From an uncultured Prevotella sp. (GTDB lineage: Bacteria > Bacteroidota > Bacteroidia > Bacteroidales > Bacteroidaceae), in contig CAJOHJ010000005.1 of NCBI GenBank assembly GCA_905234265.1, forward strand, positions 1 through 64,000: 64,000 nucleotides of DNA, in the 5' to 3' direction. Positions 1 to 9,030 of the stretch are shown one piece after another. The translations under genes and the position numbers were made by a program. The notes beneath the pieces were generated by a model, which had not been told where the DNA came from, searched no databases, and saw only the letters and a list, made by a program, of their open reading frames with translations. Positions within the stretch are counted from its first letter, which is position 1. The number at the start of each line of letters is the position of its first letter.

Positions 1-94
1 TCTCAATGCCAAAATCAAGGACTTCAGGGCTCAGCTAAGAGGTGTCATTGACAAGAAATTCTTTATCTTCAGACTGGTCAAAATCTTTGGCTAA
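1..94 (+). CDS. C-terminal end of an ISL3/ISAon1-like transposase (5' partial)
   Basis: The window opens inside a plus-strand reading frame (codons from base 2) that ends in TAA at 92-94. The last 30 residues begin LNAKIKDFRAQLRG and end RLVKIFG. This resembles the conserved tail of Bacteroidetes ISL3-type (ISAon1-like) transposases, where S/LNAKIK-FRA-LRGV-FF-FRL closes the DDE domain. The bases between the stop and uvrA (95-122) probably hold the right end of the element, but no terminal repeat can be confirmed without the left end. The family call rests on a short tail. That an insertion sequence lies immediately downstream of uvrA is the firmer statement. Confidence 0.6.
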   Translation, partial: LNAKIKDFRAQLRGVIDKKFFIFRLVKIFG

Positions 95-122
95 TCCACG
101 CGGTTATGCAGGTGACCCGTAA

Positions 123-3100
123 TTATTCCTGTGTGTGCTTGATGGTGGAATTGCAGCCTTCCAGTTCGGCCTTGAGAAATCTGGGCGTGTAGCCGCGGTT
201 GCTGGCGGCTACCTCTTCTGGCGTGCCGGTTGTGAGTACCGTTCCGCCGCCGTGGCCGCCCTCTGGCCCCATGTCGATGATGTAGTCAGCCTGCTTTATG
301 ACGTCAAGGTTGTGTTCGATGATGATGATTGTGTTGCCGCGGTCTACCAGGCGGTGCAGCACTTCCATCAGCACGCGGATGTCCTCGAAGTGCAGGCCCG
401 TGGTTGGCTCGTCGAGTATGTATACCGTCTTGCCGGTGTCTTTCTTCGACAGTTCGGTGGCCAGCTTGACGCGCTGGCTCTCGCCGCCGCTGAGTGTTGT
501 CGACGGCTGGCCGAGCTTGATGTATCCGAGTCCTACGTCCTGGATGGTATTGATTTTTCGCAGGATGTCGGGGACGTTTTCGAAGAATTCTACGGCCTGG
601 TTGATGGTCATGTCCAGCACGTCGGCAATCGACTTGCCTTTATAGCGTACCTCCAGTGTCTCGCGGTTGTACCGTTTTCCATGGCATTCCTCGCATGGCA
701 CTTGAATGTCTGGCAGGAAGTTCATCTCGATGGTCTTGTATCCGTTGCCTCCGCAGGTTTCGCAGCGTCCGCCCTTCACGTTGAACGAGAACCGGCCGGG
801 CTTGTAGCCTCGTATCTGGGCTTCGGGCAGATTGACGAACAGTGAGCGGATGTCGGAGAATACTCCTGTGTAGGTGGCCGGATTGGAACGTGGCGTGCGT
901 CCTATTGGACTCTGGTCTACATTTACTACTTTGTCGACAAACTCAAGGCCCTCTATGGAGTCGTAGGGCATGGGCTGTCGCAGCGAGCGGTAGAAATGCT
1001 TGGAGAGAATGGGGTAGAGTGTCTCGTTGACGAGTGTCGACTTTCCCGACCCGCTGACGCCTGTTACCAGTATCAGCTTGCCGAGGGGAAACTCTACGGA
1101 AATGTTCTTCAGATTGTTGCCGCGGCAGCCTTTTAGGGTTAAGGAGGTGTTGGGTGATGGGTGATGGGTGTTGGGTGTTGGGTGATGGGTGGTTGTTCTG
1201 TCACTGCTGACTACTTGCTCCTCGCCTTTCAGGTACATTGCGGTGAGGGTATTGGTTTTCAGCATGTCGGCAACGGTTCCCTGGAAGACTACTTCGCCGC
1301 CTTTCCGTCCGGCTCTTGGGCCGATGTCTACGATATAGTCGGCATTGAGCATCATGTCGCGGTCGTGTTCAACGACGATCACCGTGTTGCCCAGGTCGCG
1401 CAGTTCCTTTAGCGAGTGGATGAGGCGGTCGTTGTCGCGCTGGTGAAGCCCGATGCTTGGCTCGTCGAGAATGTACAGTACGTTGACCAGCTGCGATCCT
1501 ATCTGCGTTGCCAGGCGTATGCGCTGGCTTTCGCCGCCGCTGAGCGATGCCGACTGGCGGTTAAGTGCCAGATAGTCCAGTCCTACGTCCAGCAGGAAGT
1601 CGAGGCGCGTGCGGATTTCCTTCAGTATTTCCTTTGCTATCTGGAACTCCTTGTAGGTAAGAAGCTGGTCTTTCGTGCCAGTGCCGTTGTCTTCCGGCTT
1701 GGCGTCCTCGCCTTCCGAGTTTCCGCTGTCTTCAATCATCTTGACCCACTGGCGCAGCTCTGCGATGTCCATTTCGGCCAGCTCTGCAATGCTTTTGCCG
1801 CTGACGCGATAGCTGAGTGCCTCGCGGTTGAGCCTGTACCCGTGGCATTCGGGGCAGACACAGTCGGTCTGGAACTGCTCCGACCATTTCTGCGCACTCA
1901 TGGAGTCGTCTTTTTCCATCAGCGAGCGCAGATATTTCACCACGCCGTCGAAGGCAACAAAATAGTCGCTGCTGGTATGCACCAGTTCCTTGTCGATGCG
2001 CACGTCGCCTACGGCACCGTAGAGTACTTCGCTGAGAGCCTCTTCGGGAATGTCGCTGATGGCAGTCTTCAGCGTGCAGTCGTATTTCTTCAATATTGCA
2101 TCAATCTGCCAGAAAATAAGCTGGTTCTTGTATTTCCCCAATGGGGCTATGCCACCCTCGTAGATGGTCTGCCGGCGGTTGGGAATTACCTTGTCGATGT
2201 CGATCTCCGTGACGTATCCCAGGCCTTTGCAGCGCGGACATGCGCCCTGGGGCGAGTTGAACGAGAAGTTGTTCGGTGCAGGGTCGTTGTAGGAAATGCC
2301 CGACGTCGGACACATCAGACGCTTTGAGAAATATTTCGTGCTGCCGGTTTCGTGGTCCATGATCATCAGCAGTCCGTCGCCCTCTTTCATGGCGCGCTCT
2401 ACCGACTTTTTCAGTCTTTCAGATGGTTCCCTGACCTGCGTGGCGGCACTTGGCGCACCATCGGCGGCCCCTGCGGAACTGTCGTCGGCAGCAGGAATGC
2501 TCAGCCTGTCGACGACCACTTCAATGTCGTGGTTCTTGTATCGGTCCACCTTCATGCCGCGTGTCATCTCCATCATTTCGCCGTCGACACGCACATTGAG
2601 GTAGCCCTTCTTGCGAAGGCTTTCGAAAAGCTCGCGGTAGTGTCCCTTTCTGGAGCGGACTACCGGCGACAGCAGCAGAATCTTCCTGCCGCTGTAGTCG
2701 TTCTGTATCATGTTGATGATGCGCTCCTCGGTGTATTTCACCATAGGCTCGCCGCTGACATAGCTGTAGGCTCTGCCGGCGCGTGCAAACAGCAGGCGCA
2801 GGTAGTCGTAGACTTCGGTTGTGGTGCCTACGGTGCTGCGAGGGTTCTTGTTGGTGGTCTTCTGCTCTATGCTGATGACGGGCGAGAGACCGGTAATTTT
2901 GTCAACGTCGGGGCGTTCCATGCCGCCCAGGAAGTTGCGCGCATAGGCCGAGAAGGTTTCTATGTATCGCCGCTGTCCCTCGGCATAGATGGTGTCGAAG
3001 GCCAGCGACGACTTGCCGGAGCCGCTGAGTCCTGTGACAACCGTCAGCGATCCGCGCGGAATGCGCACGTCAATGTTTTTCAGGTTGTGGACTCTTGCTC

Positions 3101-3134
3101 CCCAGACCTGTATTTCCTGCTTTTCGCTTGTCAT
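123..3134 (-). CDS. uvrA: UvrA, excinuclease ABC subunit A
   Basis: Damage-recognition ATPase of nucleotide excision repair; as a dimer it loads UvrB on DNA. At 1003 aa it is longer than the usual ~940. It has two ABC modules: Walker A GLSGSGKS (residues 35-42) and GVSGSGKS (second half), signatures [12 protein letters not shown] and [12 protein letters not shown], and Walker [10 protein letters not shown] and LDEPTTGLH. The second zinc module is intact (CETCGGNG then CEECHG). The first has CPTSG in place of a full CxxC, followed by CPRC, as I recall for Bacteroidetes UvrA. Part of the extra length is a Thr/His/Pro/Asn-rich stretch at about residues 648-663, encoded by tandem heptanucleotides in the linker between the ABC halves. 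The start overlaps the stop of the upstream gene by 4 bp, so the two are probably co-transcribed. Confidence 0.98.
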   Translation of the reverse strand: MTSEKQEIQVWGARVHNLKNIDVRIPRGSLTVVTGLSGSGKSSLAFDTIYAEGQRRYIETFSAYARNFLGGMERPDVDKITGLSPVISIEQKTTNKNPRSTVGTTTEVYDYLRLLFARAGRAYSYVSGEPMVKYTEERIINMIQNDYSGRKILLLSPVVRSRKGHYRELFESLRKKGYLNVRVDGEMMEMTRGMKVDRYKNHDIEVVVDRLSIPAADDSSAGAADGAPSAATQVREPSERLKKSVERAMKEGDGLLMIMDHETGSTKYFSKRLMCPTSGISYNDPAPNNFSFNSPQGACPRCKGLGYVTEIDIDKVIPNRRQTIYEGGIAPLGKYKNQLIFWQIDAILKKYDCTLKTAISDIPEEALSEVLYGAVGDVRIDKELVHTSSDYFVAFDGVVKYLRSLMEKDDSMSAQKWSEQFQTDCVCPECHGYRLNREALSYRVSGKSIAELAEMDIAELRQWVKMIEDSGNSEGEDAKPEDNGTGTKDQLLTYKEFQIAKEILKEIRTRLDFLLDVGLDYLALNRQSASLSGGESQRIRLATQIGSQLVNVLYILDEPSIGLHQRDNDRLIHSLKELRDLGNTVIVVEHDRDMMLNADYIVDIGPRAGRKGGEVVFQGTVADMLKTNTLTAMYLKGEEQVVSSDRTTTHHPTPNTHHPSPNTSLTLKGCRGNNLKNISVEFPLGKLILVTGVSGSGKSTLVNETLYPILSKHFYRSLRQPMPYDSIEGLEFVDKVVNVDQSPIGRTPRSNPATYTGVFSDIRSLFVNLPEAQIRGYKPGRFSFNVKGGRCETCGGNGYKTIEMNFLPDIQVPCEECHGKRYNRETLEVRYKGKSIADVLDMTINQAVEFFENVPDILRKINTIQDVGLGYIKLGQPSTTLSGGESQRVKLATELSKKDTGKTVYILDEPTTGLHFEDIRVLMEVLHRLVDRGNTIIIIEHNLDVIKQADYIIDMGPEGGHGGGTVLTTGTPEEVAASNRGYTPRFLKAELEGCNSTIKHTQE
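1147..1192. repeat. Heptanucleotide tandem repeat inside uvrA
   Basis: Six to seven tandem 7-mers of the type GTGTTGG/GTGATGG (plus strand) lie in frame inside uvrA. Because 7 is not a multiple of 3, three units give one 7-residue period, read on the minus strand as Thr-His-His-Pro-(Thr/Ser)-Pro-Asn. Reverse-complement relatives of the same heptads occur inside dnaG. Confidence 0.9.
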
Positions 3135-3817
3135 GGGTTAGTGCCTGTTGATGAGTCGTTGTGCCGGCGCATGAGGGTGATGTCACGCTTGATTTCATAG
3201 TCGATGCCATCTGCGCCGCGTGCTTTCACGAGGACGAAATACACGCCGTCCTTGACCTGATGGCCGTGGCTGGTGCCGTCCCAGCCGCCTTCTATGTTTG
3301 TCCAGTCGTAAAGCATCTGTCCCCACCTATTATATATATACGCGTGGAAGGAGACGATGCTCTTATATCCCGGCTTGGCCCTGTAGATGTCGTTGACGCC
3401 GTCGCCATTCGGTGAAAAGGCATTAGGCATTTCCAGATGGCTCTCGCTGATGGTGACACGGATGCTTGTGGAGTCGACAATGTCGTCGCCCCGGCGCGCC
3501 ATCACCAGCACAACCGTCAGGCCGGACTCCGTGAAGTCGAAGTCGGTCTCGTCGCTATATCGTGTCAGCGATGAGGTGCCGTCGGCGCCAGTGTGGGAGA
3601 AGCGCCACTCAAGCGAGTAGCTGCCTGACAGGGCCGACACCGCTGCCGAGAAATGAACGTGCAAGGGAGCCTCTGCGGAGAAGTCTCCAGTGGCATTGAC
3701 CGCATGGCCCTCAGAGTCAGTGTATGCTGCCGAGATGGTAATGTCTGCCATGGCATTTACCGGCAGCAGCAAGGCAGCAAGGGCTATGAAAAAACTTGTC
3801 AGCTTTGAGAATTTCAT
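3131..3817 (-). CDS. Secreted protein with C-terminal T9SS type B (CHU_C) sorting domain
   Basis: 228 aa. An N-terminal signal peptide ([19 protein letters not shown], cleavage near NAMA) is followed by ~100 residues of Ig/PKD-like beta sequence without recognised catalytic residues. The last ~95 residues match the gliding-motility C-terminal (CHU_C, type B T9SS) domain: [13 protein letters not shown], then YNRWGQ, then GGWDGT and DGVYF. The protein should cross the inner membrane by Sec and the outer membrane by T9SS. It overlaps uvrA by 4 bp and is upstream of it on the minus strand. The passenger is short, so the function may be structural or adhesive; no specific role can be read. Confidence 0.88.
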   Translation of the reverse strand: MKFSKLTSFFIALAALLLPVNAMADITISAAYTDSEGHAVNATGDFSAEAPLHVHFSAAVSALSGSYSLEWRFSHTGADGTSSLTRYSDETDFDFTESGLTVVLVMARRGDDIVDSTSIRVTISESHLEMPNAFSPNGDGVNDIYRAKPGYKSIVSFHAYIYNRWGQMLYDWTNIEGGWDGTSHGHQVKDGVYFVLVKARGADGIDYEIKRDITLMRRHNDSSTGTNP

Positions 3818-3879
3818 TTATTTATGAGAATATTTCTGCAAAATTAGGAAAAAAAATAGAACTTTCATATCTTTTTTCG

Positions 3880-3887
3880 TAATTTTG
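3880..3887 (+). promoter_or_regulatory. Probable -7 box upstream of the LysM gene
   Basis: TAATTTTG matches the Bacteroidetes TAnnTTTG -7 element. It lies 33 bases upstream of the ATG at 3921. No clean TTTG -33 box is visible. The box shows that an upstream TTG at 3885 cannot be the real start, since it lies inside the promoter. Confidence 0.6.
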
Positions 3888-3920
3888 TGGCGCAAAAAAC
3901 ATAAAAAGGACTTTATTTCT

Positions 3921-5294
3921 ATGAAACCATCGGTAAAGTTTTTCCTGCTGGCGTGGCTGCTGCTGACGGCCGCCGACATGGCCCTGGCGCAGACTGCCGC
4001 ATATAAGGAACTGCACAAGGTTAAGCGCAAGGAGACCATTTTCGGCATAGCACGCGACAACGGCATCACCGTCGAAGAACTCATCAAGGCCAATCCGGAG
4101 ATGAACACTCCCGGCTATGAGCTGCGCAAGGGCGACTACATAAAGATACCATACCCGGCATCGCAGCGGCCGGCGGCAACGGCAAGCGCACCGATAACGG
4201 TGCCGGCAAAGCCGGAGCCAGTGGTGACCGACATCCGCCAGCGCGAGCTGCGCGTGGGAGTAATGCTGCCGCTGCACAATGTCAACGGCGACGGCAAGCG
4301 CATGGTGGAATACTACCGCGGCATCCTCATGGCCTGCGACAGCCTGAAGAAGAACGGCATTTCCACGGACGTCAGGGCATGGAACGTCAGCGAGGAGAGC
4401 GACATACGCACCTTTCTTTCCGACGAGCATGCGGCCGACCGCGACGTTATCATAGGCCCCTTGTACTCCAAGCAGATGAAGCCGCTGGCAGAATTCGTGG
4501 AGCAGAACGACATCAGGCTGCTCATACCGTTCAGCATCAACAGTCCAGAGGCTGCTGCATCATCCAACATCTTCCAGGTCTACCAGAATGGAATTGCCGT
4601 CAACGAGGCCTTCTCGAACAGGCTCGTCCAGCGCTTCAAGGACTACCATGTGGTAGTCATCGACTGCAACGACAGCACAAGCACGAAGGGAGGCTTCACT
4701 ACAGCTGTACGCAAAAAGCTGGAGGCCACGGGCCGCATATATTCCATAACCAATCTGCGCTCTACGGAGACCATGTTCAAGAAGTGCTTCTCGACCACAG
4801 AGCCTAACCTGGTAGTGCTTAACACCAGCAGGTCGGCGGAGCTGAGCATTGCCTTTGCAAAGCTGGGCGGGCTGCTCGTCAACACTCCCGGCCTGCAGAT
4901 TTCCATGTTCGGATATCCGGAATGGCTGATGTATACGCGGACGCATCTTGAGAATTTCTACAAGTTCGACGTCTACATACCAACGACCTACTACATGCAT
5001 CCCACAGCCACGGCCACCGCGCGCTTCCAGCAGAAGTACCGCTGGAACTTCCATCAGGACATGCAGGCCTACCATCAGCGCTACGCCGTGACGGGCTTCG
5101 ACCATGCATACTTCTTCCTGAAAGGGCTGCACATGTATGGCAAGCAGTTCACTGGTGGCAAGGGAATGGTGGGCTACACTCCGGTGCAGACGCCTCTGCA
5201 CTTCGAACGCACCCCTGGCGGAGGATGGCAGAACACTGCAATGCTGTTCGTCCACTACACGCGTGACAACAAGACAGAGACCATCAGCTATTAG
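3921..5294 (+). CDS. LysM domain protein with periplasmic-binding-like (type 1) domain
   Basis: 457 aa from ATG 3921, preceded by AAAAGGA. A frame extension to a TTG at 3885 would start in the promoter. A signal peptide (MKPSVKFFLLAWLLLTAADM, cleavage near LAQ) is followed by one LysM at about residues 30-75 (HKVKRKETIFGIARDNGI ... LRKGDYIKIP), which should bind peptidoglycan. The rest begins RVGVMLPLHNVNGDGKRMVE and contains DVIIGPLYSKQMKPLAEFV, the pattern of type 1 periplasmic-binding/amino-acid-receptor folds. LysM plus this fold is a common Bacteroidetes envelope architecture of unknown function, with a cell-wall role inferred. It precedes an outer-membrane barrel gene by ~70 bp. Confidence 0.85.
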   Translation: MKPSVKFFLLAWLLLTAADMALAQTAAYKELHKVKRKETIFGIARDNGITVEELIKANPEMNTPGYELRKGDYIKIPYPASQRPAATASAPITVPAKPEPVVTDIRQRELRVGVMLPLHNVNGDGKRMVEYYRGILMACDSLKKNGISTDVRAWNVSEESDIRTFLSDEHAADRDVIIGPLYSKQMKPLAEFVEQNDIRLLIPFSINSPEAAASSNIFQVYQNGIAVNEAFSNRLVQRFKDYHVVVIDCNDSTSTKGGFTTAVRKKLEATGRIYSITNLRSTETMFKKCFSTTEPNLVVLNTSRSAELSIAFAKLGGLLVNTPGLQISMFGYPEWLMYTRTHLENFYKFDVYIPTTYYMHPTATATARFQQKYRWNFHQDMQAYHQRYAVTGFDHAYFFLKGLHMYGKQFTGGKGMVGYTPVQTPLHFERTPGGGWQNTAMLFVHYTRDNKTETISY

Positions 5295-5362
5295 CGTGCT
5301 TCGCACTAACGGACAGTGAAAAGTGAAGACAAGCTATGAGACGAGCTGAGATAATCAAGACG

Positions 5363-6151
5363 ATGAAGAAGAGCAACAAGCGCATCTGGATGGTGGTGGC
5401 ACTATTCACGGTGTGCTGTTCCCTGTTCATCAGCCCAGCCATGGCGCAGGTGGGAGAATACCGCACAGACTTTGCTGTGGGCGTGAATGCCGGATACATG
5501 ATGTCTACAATAGCATTCATACCCGAAGTGCCGCAGAAGCAATACGGCGGACTGACGGGCGGACTGACGCTGCGCTATACGTGCGAGAAATACTTCAAGA
5601 GCATCTGCTCGATAGTCGCAGAGGTGAACTACGCACAGGCAGGATGGAAAGAGGAAATCCTTGACATCGACGACCAGCCTGTTTACTATGCCGGCGACAC
5701 CAATCATGAAAATCCATTGGCCTACGAGCGGCGCATCACATACGTGCAGATACCTTTCCTGGCACGCATGGGGTGGGGGCGTGAGCGTCGCGGGCTGCAG
5801 GGCTTCTTCCAGATAGGTCCGCAAATAGGGGCTTACATCAGCGAAAGCACGAAGACCAACGTCGTCTTGGGAGCAGCTACGCAGACACCGCGCGTGTCGA
5901 ACGTCGTGGCGCAGGACAGCATGGCCGTGGAGAAGAAGCTTGACTACGGCATTGCCGCAGGTGCAGGCGTGGAATTCTCACATCCGCGCGTAGGACACTT
6001 CATGCTTGAGGGGCGTTACTACTACGGACTGGGCAACATCTTCGGAAATTCCAAGAGCGACGCCTTCGGACGCTCTAACTTCGGACAGATAGTCATCAAG
6101 GCAACCTATCTGTTCGACATTGTCAAGACAAAGAATGACAAAATAAAATAA
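5363..6151 (+). CDS. Outer-membrane beta-barrel protein, PorT-like
   Basis: 262 aa from ATG 5363. An upstream in-frame ATG at 5336 would add nine charged residues before the signal peptide, so 5363 is preferred. Signal peptide MKKSNKRIWMVVALFTVCC..., ending near AMAQ. The mature part has alternating strands and ends IVIKATYLFDIV before a short charged tail. Motifs such as VGVNAGYMMST, LTLRYTCEKYF and ARMGWG fit the outer-membrane beta-barrel (PorT-like) family. A true T9SS PorT role cannot be separated from the many related barrels by eye. The 68-base gap before it contains AGTGAAAAGTGAA heptads. Confidence 0.75.
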   Translation: MKKSNKRIWMVVALFTVCCSLFISPAMAQVGEYRTDFAVGVNAGYMMSTIAFIPEVPQKQYGGLTGGLTLRYTCEKYFKSICSIVAEVNYAQAGWKEEILDIDDQPVYYAGDTNHENPLAYERRITYVQIPFLARMGWGRERRGLQGFFQIGPQIGAYISESTKTNVVLGAATQTPRVSNVVAQDSMAVEKKLDYGIAAGAGVEFSHPRVGHFMLEGRYYYGLGNIFGNSKSDAFGRSNFGQIVIKATYLFDIVKTKNDKIK

Positions 6152-6162
6152 ACAACAGCATC

Positions 6163-7701
6163 ATGTTTGAAAATCAACCTAAAGGTCTTTACGCGTTGGC
6201 CCTGGCCAACACTGGCGAACGCTTCGGCTACTACACCATGCTGGCCGTCTTCGCATTGTTTCTGAGAGCAAACTACGGACTCTCGCCGGCGGTGGCAGGA
6301 ACCATCTACAGCTCGTTCCTCATGTTCGTCTATTTCTTTCCGCTGTTCGGCGGCATGCTGGCCGACAAGTTCGGCTTCGGCAAGATGGTGACCACGGGCA
6401 TCATCATCATGTTCCTGGGCTATGTGCTGCTGAGCATTCCCCTTGGCGGCGACACGACGGCACTGGTGGTAATGCTGGGTGCACTGCTGCTCATCGGCTT
6501 CGGCACGGGACTCTTCAAGGGCAACCTGCAGGTAATGGTGGGCGACCTCTACAACGACCCCAAGTATGCCGACAAGCGCGACTCTGGCTTTTCTATATTC
6601 TATATGGCCATCAACATCGGCGCCTTGTTCGCTCCTACGGCGGCCATCAAGATTAAGGAGTATGCCGAGCAGTCCTTGGGCTACAGCAGCAACGATGCCT
6701 ATCACTTCTCGTTTGCCGTGGCCTGCGCGTCGCTCATCCTGTCGATAGCCATCTACTATCTCTTCCGCTCTACATTCCGCCATACTGAAGGCGGCACCAA
6801 GAAGGCCGGAACAGCCAGCAGCAGTGCGGCCGCCGTTGAAGAGCTGTCGAAGGAGGAGACCAAGCAGCGCATCGTGGCACTGTGCCTTGTCTTCGCAGTA
6901 GTCATCTTCTTCTGGATGGCCTTCCATCAGAACGGACTCTCGCTGACATATTTCGCCGACGAATTCACGGCGCAGACTTCCAGCGGCCTGCAGAGCATGG
7001 CCTTCGACGTCTGGAACCTGGTACTCATCATCTTCATTGTCTACGCCGGCTTTGCTGTCTTCCAGAGCAAGACTGCCAAGGCCCGCGGCATAGCTGCTGC
7101 AGTCATTGTCGTGGCTGCCGGCCTGCTGTGCTATAAATACTCCCTGCTGTCGGGCAGCGTCGACGTATCCGCTCCTATCTTCCAGCAGTTCAATCCCTTC
7201 TATGTCGTGGCACTGACGCCAGTCTCTATGGCCATCTTCGGCTCTCTGGCCGCCAAGGGCAAGGAGCCTTCTGCTCCGCGCAAGATTGCCTACGGCATGA
7301 TAGTTGCCGCAGTGGCCTATGCGCTGATGGCCTTTGCCTCTTTTGGCCTGCCCATGCCGCAGACGGCACCCGGAGCCGACGGAGAGCCTGTTGCCGTCCA
7401 CGTGGCCGATGTCACGCCAAACCTGCTCATCACCGTCTATCTGGTGCTGACCTTTGGCGAGCTGCTGCTGTCGCCGATGGGAATATCTTTCGTCTCCAAG
7501 GTTGCCCCTCCGAAGTATAAGGGAATGATGATGGGCGGCTGGTTTGTGGCTACGGCCATTGGCAACCAGCTTGTCGTCGTTGGCGGCCTGCTGTGGGGTG
7601 CCGTGCCATTGTGGCTCTGCTGGAGCGTATTCCTTGGCGTCTGCCTTGTGGCTGCCATATTCATGTTTGCCATGATGAAGCGCCTGGAGAAAGTCTGCTA
7701 A
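6163..7701 (+). CDS. POT/PTR family di- and tripeptide:proton symporter
   Basis: 512 aa, strongly hydrophobic, with about 12-14 membrane segments. The N-terminus (GLYALALANTGERFGYYTML) carries the POT signature E-R-F-xY-Y that forms the proton/peptide site. GTGLFKGNLQVMVGDLY and FYMAINIGALFAPT match the second POT signature. A soluble Ala/Ser/Glu-rich stretch at about residues 205-235 is the central loop between the bundles. It should import short peptides using the proton gradient. It starts 11 bases after the barrel gene, so LysM, barrel and transporter may form one transcript. The 3' end is followed by heptad repeats. Confidence 0.92.
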   Translation: MFENQPKGLYALALANTGERFGYYTMLAVFALFLRANYGLSPAVAGTIYSSFLMFVYFFPLFGGMLADKFGFGKMVTTGIIIMFLGYVLLSIPLGGDTTALVVMLGALLLIGFGTGLFKGNLQVMVGDLYNDPKYADKRDSGFSIFYMAINIGALFAPTAAIKIKEYAEQSLGYSSNDAYHFSFAVACASLILSIAIYYLFRSTFRHTEGGTKKAGTASSSAAAVEELSKEETKQRIVALCLVFAVVIFFWMAFHQNGLSLTYFADEFTAQTSSGLQSMAFDVWNLVLIIFIVYAGFAVFQSKTAKARGIAAAVIVVAAGLLCYKYSLLSGSVDVSAPIFQQFNPFYVVALTPVSMAIFGSLAAKGKEPSAPRKIAYGMIVAAVAYALMAFASFGLPMPQTAPGADGEPVAVHVADVTPNLLITVYLVLTFGELLLSPMGISFVSKVAPPKYKGMMMGGWFVATAIGNQLVVVGGLLWGAVPLWLCWSVFLGVCLVAAIFMFAMMKRLEKVC

Positions 7702-7725
7702 AGAGGGAATAGTGAATAGAGAAAA

Positions 7726-8760
7726 GTGAAAAATTTGCTGCCGCCATCCAATGCGTCAGGCATTGCGCCGACAAACCCTTCATCAGGAATTGCGGCAGCA
7801 AATTTTTTACTTTTCATTTTTCTTTTTACTCTTCACTTTTCACTTCTCTCTGCGCAGACACTGACAGTGGTAGAGCTGAACTGCGAAAACCTTTTTGACT
7901 GTCGCCACGACTCGCTGAAGCAAGACCATGAGTGGCTGCCGACGGCCACGCGGCGGTGGACACCGTCGCGCTACTGGCGGAAGCTGAACAACATCGGGCA
8001 GACCATACTGTCGTCGCGCAGCGAGGGAGTGCCAGACTTGATTGCCCTCGTGGAAGTGGAGAACGACTCCGTCATGCGCGACCTCACCCGGCGGTCGCTG
8101 CTGCGTGGTGCAGGCTACGAATACATTATGACCGAGTCGCCCGACGTTCGCGGCATCGACGTCGCACTGCTCTACCAGCCATTCACGTTCCGGCCGCTGT
8201 GCTACGAATGCCTTACGGTGCCACCGTTGAAAGGCATGCGCCCCACGCGCGACATTCTCTACGTCCGCGGCGAGGTAATCACGGGCGACACACTGCACAT
8301 CTTCGTCGTCCACATGCCCAGCCGCTATGGTGGCGAAAAGCATTCACGACCGTTCCGCCTTCAGGTGGCCGAAACGCTGGCTACGGCCGTCAGCAGTCTG
8401 CTGCCGGGAAGCAAAGTCTTCGTGGCCGGCGATTTCAACGACTATGCCGACTCGCCGCCACTCGCACGGCTTTCACAACAGGGGCTTGCCAACATCACCG
8501 CTGGTGCGCAGGGCATCAACGGCACGGCGCGAGGCACCTACCGCTATCAGGGCATCTGGCAGAGCATCGACCACGTGCTTGCCAATGCGCCGGCAGCAGC
8601 CATGGTGCAGAGTGCCTTCGTCAACGACTCTCCGTTCCTTCTTGAAGAAGACAACGACTTTGGCGGCTACAAGCCCTTCCGCACATACAACGGCTACCGC
8701 TATCAGAAAGGCTTCAGCGACCATCTGCCGCTCGTCGTAACCATCCGCCTGACACCGTAA
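7726..8760 (+). CDS. Secreted endonuclease/exonuclease/phosphatase (EEP) family protein
   Basis: 344 aa from a GTG at 7726; no in-frame ATG exists before the mature domain. The EEP fold is clear: VVELNCENLFD (Asn site), ALVEVEND (metal-binding Glu), DVALLYQP, FVVHMPSRYGG (His), VAGDFNDY (GDFN) and SDHLPLVV (catalytic SDH). Enzymes of this fold hydrolyse phosphodiesters or phosphomonoesters (nucleic acids, inositol phosphates, lipids); the substrate here is unknown. The signal peptide is odd. Its hydrophobic core (LLFIFLFTLHFSLLSAQ) is encoded by CTTTTCA-like heptad repeats, and the preceding ~25 codons overlap a 75-bp inverted repeat. This may be a recently built secretion signal, or the true start may be a TTG within it. 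Confidence 0.85.
   Translation: MKNLLPPSNASGIAPTNPSSGIAAANFLLFIFLFTLHFSLLSAQTLTVVELNCENLFDCRHDSLKQDHEWLPTATRRWTPSRYWRKLNNIGQTILSSRSEGVPDLIALVEVENDSVMRDLTRRSLLRGAGYEYIMTESPDVRGIDVALLYQPFTFRPLCYECLTVPPLKGMRPTRDILYVRGEVITGDTLHIFVVHMPSRYGGEKHSRPFRLQVAETLATAVSSLLPGSKVFVAGDFNDYADSPPLARLSQQGLANITAGAQGINGTARGTYRYQGIWQSIDHVLANAPAAAMVQSAFVNDSPFLLEEDNDFGGYKPFRTYNGYRYQKGFSDHLPLVVTIRLTP
7731..7805. repeat. Inverted-repeat element over the EEP start region
   Basis: Perfect 14-bp arms AAATTTGCTGCCGC (7731-7744) and GCGGCAGCAAATTT (7792-7805). Flanking GAAAAGT-like heptads extend the stem imperfectly on both sides. Inside is a second small hairpin, AATGC-GTCAG-GCATT (7750-7764). It resembles a REP/MITE-like cruciform inserted at the gene start. 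Confidence 0.75.
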
Positions 8761-8767
8761 GTGATTT

Positions 8768-9013
8768 TTATTTGAACAGAATACTATACTTTGTTCCTTT
8801 CCCGTTGCAGGATGAACATTTTCCTGTCTGTCCGCATGAAGTACACCGGTGTGTGCCGCTTCCTATGCCTATAGCCACATAGTAGCCCTTGCCGTTGCAT
8901 CTGCTGCATTTCCCCGTTCCGTCACAAAGCGAGCAGCGCTTTTGCCCATGCGTCTTAGCGCGTGTGCTCCCTGACGAGGAGTTTTTTTGAGTGCGAATGC
9001 GAGAGGCATATCG
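8768..9013 (-). pseudogene. Remnant of a DnaJ-type zinc-ribbon protein
   Basis: Reading minus from 9013 there is an 81-codon open frame with no ATG, GTG or TTG, closed upstream by TGA (9014-9016) and ending in TAA at 8768-8770. It encodes a Ser/Thr/Lys-rich lead, then two zinc-ribbon pairs: CSLCDGTGKCSRCNGKG and, about 18 residues later, CTSCGQTGKCSSCNGKG, ending YSILFK. These CxxCxGxG repeats are the DnaJ central-domain type used by many small Prevotella-like proteins. A start in another frame (MPLAFALKKT, ATG near 9008) runs into a run of seven A, so a frameshift could have separated the two parts. It lies directly downstream of the 394-aa secreted protein gene and could once have been joined to it. 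Confidence 0.65.
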
Positions 9014-9030
9014 TCAAGGACGAAGTCTTG

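Noticed and set aside
6106..7401. Long minus-strand ORF opposite the peptide transporter (431 codons)
   Set aside because: Composition is that of an antisense shadow of a GC-rich gene (His/Glu/Gln/Arg-rich), with no recognisable domain; the POT gene on the other strand is certain.
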